Source of the DNA: a virus
Virus record (IMG/VR): IMGVR_UViG_3300032220_000304
Span: 1 to 35,301 of that record
Direction: 5' to 3' (one strand)
DNA: 35,301 bases
This document shows, piece after piece, positions 7,555-15,385 of the stretch (the stretch's first letter is position 1; every line of letters begins with the position of its first letter). The notes under the pieces are model-generated. The model did not search any database. It worked only from the letters and a program-made list of their open reading frames with translations, and was not told where the DNA came from. Both the position numbers and the translations under genes were made by a program.

Positions 7555-7871
7555 GTTTCCAACTTCGTGACGATAATGGCCATGTGATCCCACAGATTTT
7601 CGATGTCGGGGCCACGCAGACTTTCACTGTTACCACCTCAAGCGTTCAAAGCACAGCTTTTGGCGCCGAGACGCGGTTTGTCCATGTGGCGGTAAGCAGC
7701 GGGCACTGTCATGTGCAAATTGGGGCTAATCCGACGGCTTCAATCACAACCAGTGTGATGGTGCCTAATAATTGGGTTGAAGTATTCCCTTGCAATCCTG
7801 GCGACAAAATTGCCGTTATTAAGGATTCTGGCGTCACCGCTTCTGTTATGAGTGTGACGGAGTTAGTTTGA
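7551..7871 (+). CDS. Small beta-rich protein, possible head decoration
   Basis: This is a 106-residue protein rich in Ser, Thr and Val with alternating hydrophobic residues, typical of a small beta-sandwich. It has no signal peptide or cysteine cluster. The pattern TQTFTVTTSSVQSTAF followed by RFVHVAVSSGHCHVQIG recalls small structural proteins found near portal genes in marine and alphaproteobacterial phages. A decoration or head-completion role is inferred only from location and fold impression. It starts at an ATGA overlap and its stop overlaps the next ATG by one base. Confidence 0.75.
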   Translation: MSFQLRDDNGHVIPQIFDVGATQTFTVTTSSVQSTAFGAETRFVHVAVSSGHCHVQIGANPTASITTSVMVPNNWVEVFPCNPGDKIAVIKDSGVTASVMSVTELV

Positions 7872-8329
7872 TGCAATGCCCGAAGGCAACCTATGATCTT
7901 GAAGAAAATGTGGAGTACCGTGATCGGGCGTTCAAGGATTTCGGTTATGGTCCTGCTAACCCGAATAGCGAGGATGACTTCTTCTGGAAACTCCGGGCGC
8001 AGGAATGGAATACGTCTGCTGATGAGGCTAAGACGATGCGGTGTGGTAATTGCGCCGCGTTCATCCAGACCCCGGAAATGATGGCTTGTATTGTTAAGGG
8101 CATCCAGGGGGAAGAGAGCAACGATGAGACGTATGCGCCCGAAGTATCTAAGGCGGCGAACTTGGGCTATTGTGAATTGTTGGAGTTCAAATGTGCGGCA
8201 TCGCGCACTTGTAGCGCGTGGTTAGTTGGTGGTCCGATTACCAAGCCGATGACCAAGCGCCAGCGCGAGACGGTTTTGATGGCGAAGGTGATGTTGCCCC
8301 AGGGCGACGATGAAGAGGAAGATAGCTGA
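7871..8329 (+). CDS. Cysteine-cluster protein, HiPIP-like
   Basis: The start is the ATG at 7871 (TGATG overlap). The 152-residue product has seven Cys: C3, C58, C61, C73, C101, C108 and C114. The central order CGNC, then C, then GYCELLEFKC, then CSAW resembles the cluster-binding arrangement of high-potential iron-sulfur-like small proteins seen in phages. A zinc site would also fit. The N-terminus is acidic and aromatic, and the C-terminus ends in an Asp/Glu tail. It sits between small head genes and a low-complexity protein, so it may be a virion or assembly protein. A second, shorter cysteine protein lies at 34579-34764. Confidence 0.75.
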   Translation: MQCPKATYDLEENVEYRDRAFKDFGYGPANPNSEDDFFWKLRAQEWNTSADEAKTMRCGNCAAFIQTPEMMACIVKGIQGEESNDETYAPEVSKAANLGYCELLEFKCAASRTCSAWLVGGPITKPMTKRQRETVLMAKVMLPQGDDEEEDS

Positions 8330-9957
8330 TGTCTGATACTTGGTCCTGGCAGTTTAATCCGCTTCTTCGCCCTGTTGCAACGTATGATGCGCCTGGCGAG
8401 CATCGCTTCTTTCAGCCGATGCGGACGCGCCCTGAAGCGCCTCCTGTTGTTAATCAGGACCAAAGGTTTTGGGAAGGTGATGGCGATTGGACGCCGACAT
8501 CTGTTGGGCGTGGTGCGCTGACCAGCACGGGTGATCCTGTTCGTGACTTTGAAATGATAACGAACGACTCCGGCACCATGAATGCGCTTATGGCGCTGGC
8601 TACGGGTCCGGTTGGTGCGGTCAGTATTGCGCTTGGAACTCTTCTTAATCAGGCGGCGGGTGTTCCGGGTGTGAACTCTCTTGGCGGGTTCTTGTTGGAT
8701 CGTGCCCGCGAATTGGATTTGACGCCAGAACAGGTCACTGCGTTGCGTGAGTCCCAGCAGGGGCAATACAACACGCAGCGGCGCCTTAGCGATGATCGCC
8801 AGACGACGCGGGAAGATTTGGCGCCCATCAGTAGTACGCTGAACCCCAATGTTACCTCTTTGTTGGATACGACGGGGCAGACGGCGACTAATGTTGCTTC
8901 TACGGCGGATACGGGGAACATCACCAAGACTGCTTCTGACGTTACCTCTTTGTTGGATACGGGCGCTACCGATCTGACTACTTCTAAGGGGCCAGGCACC
9001 ACAGCAGCCACCACAGACACGGGCGCCATCACCAAGACACTGACTGATTTGGGTAATGTGGTGAACCCGAACATTACTTCTCTGTTGGATGTTTATCCGG
9101 CTGATGGTGAAGACGCTACTGGCGTTACAGGCGACTTCGGCATGGGTGAGCAGGCTGCTGGTTTTGCGACTGATGTTGCTGAAGGTCGCATGACCCAGCA
9201 AGAAGCGTTGAATGCCATGGCTGCAACGGTGTCTGATTTGACGGGGGTTCCGGCTGCTGATTTGGCCGCGATGGCGGACCAGCTTGGCCGCGATGTTGCT
9301 GAAGGCAAGGTTGGCTTGAATGAGGCGATTGCTTCAATGATGGCTGACGTTACGGCTGCTGCGCCATCTGATGAAGAAGCAGCAACAGCGGCACAAACCT
9401 CATTAGATAAGGCCGCGTCTGATTTGGAAGCGGCATTAGATAATGTCGCTGGGATGTTTGGCGCCCCTGCTGCCCCATCTGACGAAGACACAGACGACGA
9501 AGCCGCCGCCCAATCAGTGGCGGACGCTATGGCGGAAGCCCAGGCAGCGGCAGACGCGGAAGCGGCGGCTGAAGCAGCGGCGGCAGAAGCAGCAGCGGCG
9601 GAAGCAGCGGCAGCAGCAGCGGACGCGGCGGCTTCTGATGCCGGTGAAGGCGAAGGGGATGGCGACGGAGACGGCGACGGAGATGGGGACGGTGGCGATG
9701 GCAGCGGTGACGGCGGCGGAGATGGCGACGGTGGTGGCGGCGGCGATGGCGGCGGAGACGGCGGCGGCGACGGTGGCTACCGGAAGGGTGGTTTGGTAAA
9801 GGGCAAGAAGAAGAATGCCCCGGTCAAAACCACGGTCCATGTCGGTGAATATGTCATGCGCCCGGAAGCCGTTAATATGTATGGCTTGGGCTTGTTGAAT
9901 GCTATTAACGAGCAGCGTATTCCGAAACGCCGGTTCACCGGCTTGCTGGGTGATTAA
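8329..9957 (+). CDS. Ala- and Asp/Gly-rich putative virion protein
   Basis: This 542-residue protein begins in a TGATG overlap. It has an ordinary N-terminus (1-150) and Thr/Asp-rich repeats around residues 175-260 with recurring NPNVTSLLD-like units. An Ala/Glu-rich helical segment (about 390-440) is followed by a near-pure Asp/Gly tract (about 441-482). It ends with YRKGGLV and VHVGEYVMRPEAVNMYGLGLLNAIN, a C-terminal motif I associate with phage structural proteins next to the portal. The function is unknown. The flexible acidic tract looks like a linker and may bind cations. It is followed immediately by the portal gene. Confidence 0.8.
   Translation: MSDTWSWQFNPLLRPVATYDAPGEHRFFQPMRTRPEAPPVVNQDQRFWEGDGDWTPTSVGRGALTSTGDPVRDFEMITNDSGTMNALMALATGPVGAVSIALGTLLNQAAGVPGVNSLGGFLLDRARELDLTPEQVTALRESQQGQYNTQRRLSDDRQTTREDLAPISSTLNPNVTSLLDTTGQTATNVASTADTGNITKTASDVTSLLDTGATDLTTSKGPGTTAATTDTGAITKTLTDLGNVVNPNITSLLDVYPADGEDATGVTGDFGMGEQAAGFATDVAEGRMTQQEALNAMAATVSDLTGVPAADLAAMADQLGRDVAEGKVGLNEAIASMMADVTAAAPSDEEAATAAQTSLDKAASDLEAALDNVAGMFGAPAAPSDEDTDDEAAAQSVADAMAEAQAAADAEAAAEAAAAEAAAAEAAAAAADAAASDAGEGEGDGDGDGDGDGDGGDGSGDGGGDGDGGGGGDGGGDGGGDGGYRKGGLVKGKKKNAPVKTTVHVGEYVMRPEAVNMYGLGLLNAINEQRIPKRRFTGLLGD
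8851..8961 (+). repeat. 21-bp direct repeat encoding TSLLD units
   Basis: The bases 8851-8871 are repeated exactly at 8941-8961, 90 bp apart and in frame, encoding the same VTSLLDT unit. A third diverged unit follows near 9073-9090. This is a recent in-frame duplication inside the Thr/Asp-rich region. Confidence 0.85.
9499..9780 (+). repeat. Low-complexity Ala then Asp/Gly coding tract
   Basis: About 280 bases of simple repeat encode an Ala/Glu helix and then about 40 residues that are almost only Asp and Gly. The second half is purine-rich GGCGAC/GGAGAT units, a likely site of replication slippage and of assembly length errors. Confidence 0.85.
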
Positions 9958-9959
9958 GC

Positions 9960-12152
9960 ATGGACCCGAAGATTTCTGACTTGGTTTCCGACATCACGCA
10001 GCAGATGCAGGACTCGGAAGTTGACGCTGGCATGGATGCTGATCTTCCTGATGAGATCGACATTCAGGCTATTGTTACTGGCGAGATCGAAGATGCGGTT
10101 GATTATATCGACAGCACCATTTCGCCATTGCGCGCCGTTGCTACTGAGTACTACCGTGGGATGCCATTCGGGAACGAGGAAGATGGTCGTTCTCAGGTGG
10201 TTAGCCGCGATGTGCGTGACACGGTGCAAGCTATCTTGCCGAGCCTGATGCGTGTGTTTTTCGGTAGTCAGAAAATTGTCGAGTTCGCTCCGAATGGCCC
10301 TGAAGATGTGGCTATGGCGGAGCAGGCTACGGACTACATTAATTATGTGCTGACCCGTGATAATCCGGGCTTTGAGATTTTCTATTCCGCCTTCAAGGAT
10401 GCCTTGGTTTGCAAGACCGGGATTATCAAGTTCTATTGGGACAATCAGACCGAAATCCAGACTGTGGATATGAGTGGTTTGGATGACACGGGTTTGGCGG
10501 TTTTGAACTCTGACCCGAACTGCGAAGTTCAGGTGACGGTGGCTTATCCTGGGGAGGTTGATCCGACTACGGGGATGCCTGGCCCCAATATGTATGATGT
10601 GCGTGTTGTTCGTCGCTGGGACAAAGGCCGCTTGAAGATTGCGGCGGTTCCGCCTGAAGAGTTGCTGGTGGCGCGGGCTGCTATTAGCTTGGATGATTCG
10701 TCCATTGTCGCACATCGCCGCATTTTGACGGTAAGCGAACTGGTGGCGATGGGGTATGATAAAGACGAGATTGAGCCTTACGCCAATGAGGTGGACGAAC
10801 TAGAGGACAACGAAGAGCGGTTTATTCGTAACCCGCAAGCCACCATTGATATGGCTAATCGGTCTGATGTTGCGGCGAAAAAGGTTCTGTATGTCGAGTC
10901 TTATGTGAAGATCGACATGGATGGCGACGGCATTGCGGAACTCCGCCGCGTTTGCACGATTGGCCAGGGTTATGAAGTGGTGCGGAACGAACCGGCGGAC
11001 ATGATCCCGTTTGCGGTGTTCTGCCCGGACCCGGAGCCTCATACGTTCTTCGGTTTGTCTGTTGCCGATCAGGTGATGGACATTCAGCTTATCAAATCCA
11101 ACATCCAGCGTAATATGCTAGATAGTCTGGCACTAGCCATCCACCCGCGCGTGGGTGTGGTTGAAGGCCAGGTAAATGTTGACGATGTGCTGAATACGGA
11201 AGTTGGTGGTGTAATCCGTATGCGGGCGCCGGGGATGGTTCAGCCGTTCTCTATGCCATTTGTGGGCCAGCAGGCTTTCCCGATGCTGGATTACATGGAC
11301 GGCATGAAGGAAAGCCGCACGGGCATTACCAAGGCGGCGGCTGGCTTGGCGGCGGATAGCCTGCAATCATCTACCCGCGCAGCGGTGGCGGCTACGGTAT
11401 CAGCGGCCCAGCAGCGAATTGAGTTGATTGCCCGCATCTTTGCCGAAGGTGGTATGAAGCGGCTGTTTACGGGCTTGTTGAAGTTGGCGGTCCAGAACCA
11501 GCAGGCCGAGCGCATGATTCGCTTGCGTGGTCAGTTTGTGCCGGTTGATCCCCGTAGTTGGGATGCGAATATGGATGTTGTGGTGAATATCGCCTTGGGC
11601 GGTGGCACCGAGCAGGACAAGATACAGGTTCTAACCAACATCTTGCAGAAGCAAGAACAGATATTGCAACTGGCGGGGATGAATAATCCGCTGGTTACGC
11701 TGGCGCAGTATCGCAATACTCTGGCGCAGATTGTGTCGCTGGCGGGCTATAAGGACGCCAGCCAGTTCTTCAATGATCCGGCGCAGATGCCACCGATGCC
11801 TCCGCAACCTCCGAAGCCTTCGCCGGAAGAAATGCTGGCCCAGGCGCAGATGGCGGCGATCCAGGCTGACATCCAGAAGAAGGCGGCTGAACTGGAGTTG
11901 CGCCGCGAAGAAATGGTCCGTAAGGACGACTTAGAGCGTGACCAGATGGAAGCAGATTTGGTGTTGAAGATTGCCGAGATGCGCGCGAAGTATGGCGCCC
12001 AGGTTGATGTAGCGGCGATCCGGGCTGACATGGAGCGGGATCGTGAGATGATGCGCCAGGTTCAGCAGGCGCAGCGCCAGCAGATGATGAATCCGCCCCA
12101 GGTGATGGGCGCTAATATGGCGCCGGGTGGAATGGGAGGCCCGTTTGGTTGA
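9960..12152 (+). CDS. Portal protein, P22-like
   Basis: This 730-residue protein would form the dodecameric DNA entry and exit ring. The N-terminal helices, the EYYRGMPFGNEEDGRSQVVSRDV region (about 63-85) and the VKIDMDGDGIAELRR stretch (about 316-330) are typical of P22/Sf6-type portals. The C-terminal 120 residues are Gln/Met/Glu-rich and strongly helical (barrel or coiled coil), followed by a Met/Gly-rich tail. The length fits the family. It begins two bases after the preceding stop. Together with the SU10-type capsid protein, it places the virus among podovirus-like phages. Confidence 0.92.
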   Translation: MDPKISDLVSDITQQMQDSEVDAGMDADLPDEIDIQAIVTGEIEDAVDYIDSTISPLRAVATEYYRGMPFGNEEDGRSQVVSRDVRDTVQAILPSLMRVFFGSQKIVEFAPNGPEDVAMAEQATDYINYVLTRDNPGFEIFYSAFKDALVCKTGIIKFYWDNQTEIQTVDMSGLDDTGLAVLNSDPNCEVQVTVAYPGEVDPTTGMPGPNMYDVRVVRRWDKGRLKIAAVPPEELLVARAAISLDDSSIVAHRRILTVSELVAMGYDKDEIEPYANEVDELEDNEERFIRNPQATIDMANRSDVAAKKVLYVESYVKIDMDGDGIAELRRVCTIGQGYEVVRNEPADMIPFAVFCPDPEPHTFFGLSVADQVMDIQLIKSNIQRNMLDSLALAIHPRVGVVEGQVNVDDVLNTEVGGVIRMRAPGMVQPFSMPFVGQQAFPMLDYMDGMKESRTGITKAAAGLAADSLQSSTRAAVAATVSAAQQRIELIARIFAEGGMKRLFTGLLKLAVQNQQAERMIRLRGQFVPVDPRSWDANMDVVVNIALGGGTEQDKIQVLTNILQKQEQILQLAGMNNPLVTLAQYRNTLAQIVSLAGYKDASQFFNDPAQMPPMPPQPPKPSPEEMLAQAQMAAIQADIQKKAAELELRREEMVRKDDLERDQMEADLVLKIAEMRAKYGAQVDVAAIRADMERDREMMRQVQQAQRQQMMNPPQVMGANMAPGGMGGPFG

Positions 12153-12402
12153 TTTCGCAACTCAGATAGCGGCGGGGAACGACGCTCTTAGGCTGATGAA
12201 TGATCCGACGCTGAAGGCGGCGGTGGCATTGGTTGAAGAGCAGTTGTTTGATGAGTGGAAAACCGCCAAGTTTGAGGCTGACCAGAAATACATCCACGCA
12301 ACAATGCGTGGAATGCACGAGTTCTTGCGGGCACTTCAAGCCGTTATTGATAATGGCAAAGTGGCTGCTTCCATCGCCGAGAGGCGTTTTGAGAGAGGAT
12401 AA
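12145..12402 (+). CDS. Small helical protein after portal
   Basis: The likely start is TTG 12145, six bases after a GGGAGG site. GTG 12127 is the alternative and would lack a good site. The product is about 85 residues, almost wholly helical and charged, with no Cys and no membrane segment. It overlaps the portal stop. Position suggests a portal- or scaffold-associated assembly factor, but I do not recognise the family. Confidence 0.75.
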   Translation: MVDFATQIAAGNDALRLMNDPTLKAAVALVEEQLFDEWKTAKFEADQKYIHATMRGMHEFLRALQAVIDNGKVAASIAERRFERG

Positions 12403-12408
12403 TTTTTG

Positions 12409-13425
12409 ATGTCTGAATCATCCGGCACCCCCGCCCAAGGCGGGATCGGAATCCACCAGGCACAAGATGCCATAGCCGATATTCTGGCCGCTGATGACAG
12501 CGATACCCAGGGCGGTGAGGCGCAGCAGCCCGAAGCGCAAGCCCAGGGCGCCGAGACGGAGGCATCAGTAGCGCAAGCTGCTGCTGAAGCCGTTGAGGAA
12601 ACCGCTGAAGATGATGACCAGACACAGGTCGAAGAGCAACCTCGTGAAAGGCTTCCGCAAGCCGTCAAAGTAAAGGTGGCGGGCGAAGAAGTTGAGGTGA
12701 CGCTGGACGAACTGGCGCGCGGATATTCAAGGACGGCGGACTATAGCCGAAAGACCCAGCAACTCGCGGAAGAGCGCAAGGCGTTCCAAGCGGAAGCTGA
12801 AGCCATTCGGCAAGAGCGGGCGCAGTACGCCACTCTTCTAGGGGCGCTACAGCAGCAGTTGCAGAATGTCGCTCAAGTTGAAGCGGAGCCGGATTGGGAT
12901 CGTCTTTATGAAGAAGACCCCCAGAACGCCATTCGCTTGGAGCGGCAGTGGAAGAAGGTGCAGGAAGATCGTGTGGCGAAGTTTCAGGCTATTGAAGCCG
13001 AGAAGCAGCGTTTAACGCAGGCTTTCCAGCAGCAGCAAACCGAGCAACTGAAGGCGACGCTAACATCTGAGGCGCAGAAGCTACAAGAGATCATTCCAGC
13101 TTGGAAGGATGCGAAGGTAGCGCAGGGCGAAAAGAAGATGTTGCGCGATTGGTTGATGGAGAATGGTGCGTCTGAGCAAGACATTAATGGTCTTACGAAG
13201 GCACAACACGTTGCCATCCTCCGTAAAGCCATGCTGTATGATCGTGGTCAGCAGAAAGCGCAGGCTGCGGTCAAACCACAGGTTTCCGCGACAAGGCCGG
13301 TGAAGCCCGGCCCCGTGCAATCTGTACCCCAGAGGAATGTGACGGACCTAACCCGTGCAAAGCAGCGTCTCGCTAAAACCGGGACTGTCAACGATGCCGC
13401 TAGTGTTCTAGCGGCGCTTCTCTGA
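12409..13425 (+). CDS. Scaffolding protein
   Basis: This 338-residue protein starts at ATG 12409 behind GAGAGGAT. An acidic Gln/Ala/Glu-rich N-terminus (1-80) is followed by VKVAGEEVEVTLDELARGYSR and a YSRKTQQLAEERKAFQ helix (about 90-128). This arrangement is common in scaffolding proteins of P22- and SU10-like phages. A long Gln/Glu-rich coiled coil spans about 130-230. The C-terminus is basic (VTDLTRAKQRLAKTG), as expected for coat binding. It lies directly between portal and major capsid genes, which is the classic order. It would guide prohead assembly and then be released. Confidence 0.9.
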   Translation: MSESSGTPAQGGIGIHQAQDAIADILAADDSDTQGGEAQQPEAQAQGAETEASVAQAAAEAVEETAEDDDQTQVEEQPRERLPQAVKVKVAGEEVEVTLDELARGYSRTADYSRKTQQLAEERKAFQAEAEAIRQERAQYATLLGALQQQLQNVAQVEAEPDWDRLYEEDPQNAIRLERQWKKVQEDRVAKFQAIEAEKQRLTQAFQQQQTEQLKATLTSEAQKLQEIIPAWKDAKVAQGEKKMLRDWLMENGASEQDINGLTKAQHVAILRKAMLYDRGQQKAQAAVKPQVSATRPVKPGPVQSVPQRNVTDLTRAKQRLAKTGTVNDAASVLAALL

Positions 13426-13438
13426 AAGGATATAGGCT

Positions 13439-14404
13439 ATGACTATCGTTGCTAATACCTTCACGCGCTATGATGCCAAGGGCATCCGTGAAGACCTGGC
13501 GAATGTGATCTACAACATCTCGCCGGAAGAAACCCCGTTCCAGTCTAACACTGCCCGCGTGAACGTGAAGAACACGTTCTTCGAGTGGCAGACGGACGCG
13601 CTGGCGGCGGCTTCCACCACCAATGCGGCGCTGGAAGGTGATGACATCACCTCCTTTACCGCTGTCACGCCAACGTCTCGCCTGGGTAACTACACGCAGA
13701 TCAGCCGTAAGACGGTTGTGATCTCCGGCACCCTGGAAAGCGTGGACAAGGCTGGCCGTCGTTCTGAACTTGCCTATCAGATGGCGAAGAACGGCGCCGA
13801 ACTGAAGCGCGACATGGAAGCCACTCTGTTGGCGTCCAAGGCCGCGAATGCTGGTGACAACACCACGGCGCGTCAGACGGCTGGCTTGCCTGCCTTCCTT
13901 CGCACCAACACCAACAAGGGCGCTGGCGGTTCTGATCCGACGATTTCCAATGGTGTGGTGAACGCCACTCGCGTTGACGGTACGCAGCGTACCTTCACGG
14001 AAACCATCCTGAAGGATGTTATCGCCCAGGTGTGGACCGAAGGTGGTACGCCGAAGATTCTGATGGTCGGCCCGTTCAACAAGCAGACCGTCAGCGGCTT
14101 CGCTGGCATTGCCGAAATCCGCTACAACCAAGCCACTCCGAAGCCGACTGTGATCATTGGCGCTGCCGATGTTTATGTGTCTGACTTCGGTGCGGTGTCT
14201 GTGGTGCCGAACCGCTTCCAGCGTGAGCGCGATGCTTTCGTGCTTGACCCGGAATACGCGGCTACGGCGATCCTCCGCCCGATCCAGACGGTGGACCTGG
14301 CGAAGACCGGCGATGCGGAAAAGCGCATGATGCTTTGTGAATACGGCTTGATGGTTCGCCAGGAAGCCGCGCATGGTATCGCTGCTGACTTGACGACTTC
14401 GTAA
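13439..14404 (+). CDS. Major capsid protein, SU10 type (DUF5309)
   Basis: This 321-residue protein has hallmarks of the SU10-type (DUF5309) capsid family. It begins with TFTRYDAKGIREDLANVIYNISPEETPFQS, continues with an FFEWQTDAL strand and a YTQISRKTVVISGT region, and later has PNRFQRERDAFVLDPEYAA. An HK97-type fold is expected. The start has an AAAGGA site with good spacing. The coding sequence uses strongly biased C-ending codons, as expected of a highly expressed gene. No protease gene was recognised nearby, so maturation without cleavage is possible. A double hairpin follows. Confidence 0.95.
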   Translation: MTIVANTFTRYDAKGIREDLANVIYNISPEETPFQSNTARVNVKNTFFEWQTDALAAASTTNAALEGDDITSFTAVTPTSRLGNYTQISRKTVVISGTLESVDKAGRRSELAYQMAKNGAELKRDMEATLLASKAANAGDNTTARQTAGLPAFLRTNTNKGAGGSDPTISNGVVNATRVDGTQRTFTETILKDVIAQVWTEGGTPKILMVGPFNKQTVSGFAGIAEIRYNQATPKPTVIIGAADVYVSDFGAVSVVPNRFQRERDAFVLDPEYAATAILRPIQTVDLAKTGDAEKRMMLCEYGLMVRQEAAHGIAADLTTS

Positions 14405-14411
14405 TGGCAAC

Positions 14412-14450
14412 GGGGCTGGCGGGCGACTGCCAGCCCCACCTTAAAGGTGG
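14412..14450 (+). promoter_or_regulatory. Overlapping hairpins after capsid gene; second hides next RBS
   Basis: GGGGCTGGC (14412-14420) pairs with GCCAGCCCC (14429-14437), a 9-bp stem. CCACCTT (14436-14442) pairs with AAGGTGG (14444-14450). The two share two bases, so they compete. AAGGTGG is also the ribosome binding site of the gene at 14454. There is no U-tract, so it is more likely an mRNA stability or translational attenuation element than a terminator. Confidence 0.65.
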
Positions 14451-14453
14451 CTT

Positions 14454-14759
14454 ATGGCTGACAAGGTTTTCAACATTGATCCGGTAAGTGGGATTACTTC
14501 TTACTGGCATTATGATGAGGGCACGGATACGGCGCTGATTGAGAAGCGCCAGGATGTGTCTGGTATTATTGAAGCCAATAAGGCGCAGTTTAATGAAGAT
14601 CACGGGCGTTATGGCGAATGGAACAAGGTGGCTTCCATCCCCATGGCGGTCTTTTATGATTTGAAGATAAAGGGCATCGTGGATGACCCGGTAGCCATGA
14701 AGAAGTGGCTGAATGATCCAGATAATCGGTTCTTCCGTACCAGACCGGGGCGCGTTTGA
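14454..14759 (+). CDS. Small protein after capsid, 101 aa
   Basis: I recognise the pattern but not a function: similar 90-110 residue proteins with WNKVASIPMAVFYDLK, then a short acidic DDPVAMKKWLNDPDNRFFRTRPGR ending, commonly follow capsid genes in podovirus-like phages. It has no Cys cluster, signal peptide or membrane segment. Its ribosome binding site lies within the hairpin arm at 14444-14450, so translation may be lower than that of the capsid gene. Its stop overlaps the next start (TGATG). A head-tail joining role is possible. Confidence 0.8.
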   Translation: MADKVFNIDPVSGITSYWHYDEGTDTALIEKRQDVSGIIEANKAQFNEDHGRYGEWNKVASIPMAVFYDLKIKGIVDDPVAMKKWLNDPDNRFFRTRPGRV

Positions 14760-15385
14760 TGCCCGCCATTGTTTCTGTCTGTGTCCCTTGCCGCGATGTG
14801 GTGGATAGCGGGTTTGCCTTCGATCTAGCCCGGTGCGTTGCGGCCCATACGGCAGCGACAAAGGACAGGGTGCTGCTGTTCCAGAACCAAGGGACGCTGA
14901 TTGTAAACCAGCGGCAGGAATTGGCCCAGGCTTCCTTGGACGCTGGCGCTACCCATGTCCTGTTTGTGGATGCCGACATGAGGTTCCCGAAGGACAGCAT
15001 CCGGCAGCTATTGGCGCGGGATGAAGATATTGTGGCGGCTAATTACAGTACGCGCAAATTACCTCTCCAGCCGGTGGCTTTCCGTGACGATCTGACCAGC
15101 GAGCGGGTTTATACGGAAGAGTGGTGTACTGGGCTGGAAGAGGTGTCCGCCATTGGGATGGGGCTGATGCTGATTAAGGCTGAAGTTTTCCGCAAGATGG
15201 CGAAGCCTTGGTTTCACATACACTACCAAAATGGTGTATATAGCGGCGAGGACATCTGGTTCTGCCGGTCAGCCAGGGAAACAGGGTTTAAGGTGATGTT
15301 GGACCACGATATTAGCCATCATGTGCGCCATATCGGGGCTTTCGAGTTTTCCTGCGCCCATGCGGCTGCTTCTAGGGGTGAATGA
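14759..15385 (+). CDS. GT2-like glycosyltransferase
   Basis: The start is ATG 14759, overlapping the preceding stop. The 208-residue product fits a GT-A fold, family 2-like: VSVCVPCRDVV strand at the N-terminus, HVLFVDADMRFPKDSI with the DAD metal-binding motif near residues 64-72, and YSGEDIWFCRSARETGFKV near the C-terminus, where ED is the usual acceptor-side acidic pair. It lacks membrane segments, so it would be cytosolic. It lies between capsid and adaptor genes, remote from the GT25/methyltransferase cassette, yet could act in the same modification. Glycosylation of a virion protein is an attractive hypothesis given this position. Confidence 0.85.
   Translation: MPAIVSVCVPCRDVVDSGFAFDLARCVAAHTAATKDRVLLFQNQGTLIVNQRQELAQASLDAGATHVLFVDADMRFPKDSIRQLLARDEDIVAANYSTRKLPLQPVAFRDDLTSERVYTEEWCTGLEEVSAIGMGLMLIKAEVFRKMAKPWFHIHYQNGVYSGEDIWFCRSARETGFKVMLDHDISHHVRHIGAFEFSCAHAAASRGE

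Noticed and set aside
8167-9201. 344-residue minus-strand open frame
   Set aside because: It covers parts of two convincing plus genes and has the Arg/Ser/Gln-rich composition of a shadow frame.
9499-9780. Possible RTX-type calcium-binding nonapeptide repeats
   Set aside because: The Asp/Gly tract lacks the GGxGxDxUx spacing and hydrophobic positions needed for RTX repeats.
9954-10715. 253-residue minus-strand open frame opposite the portal
   Set aside because: Shadow of the portal N-terminus, without a ribosome binding site or protein-like pattern.
13400-14410. 336-residue open frame on the minus strand opposite the major capsid gene
   Set aside because: It mirrors the strongly biased codons of the capsid gene, its product is an irregular Arg/His-rich sequence, and no ribosome binding site precedes it.
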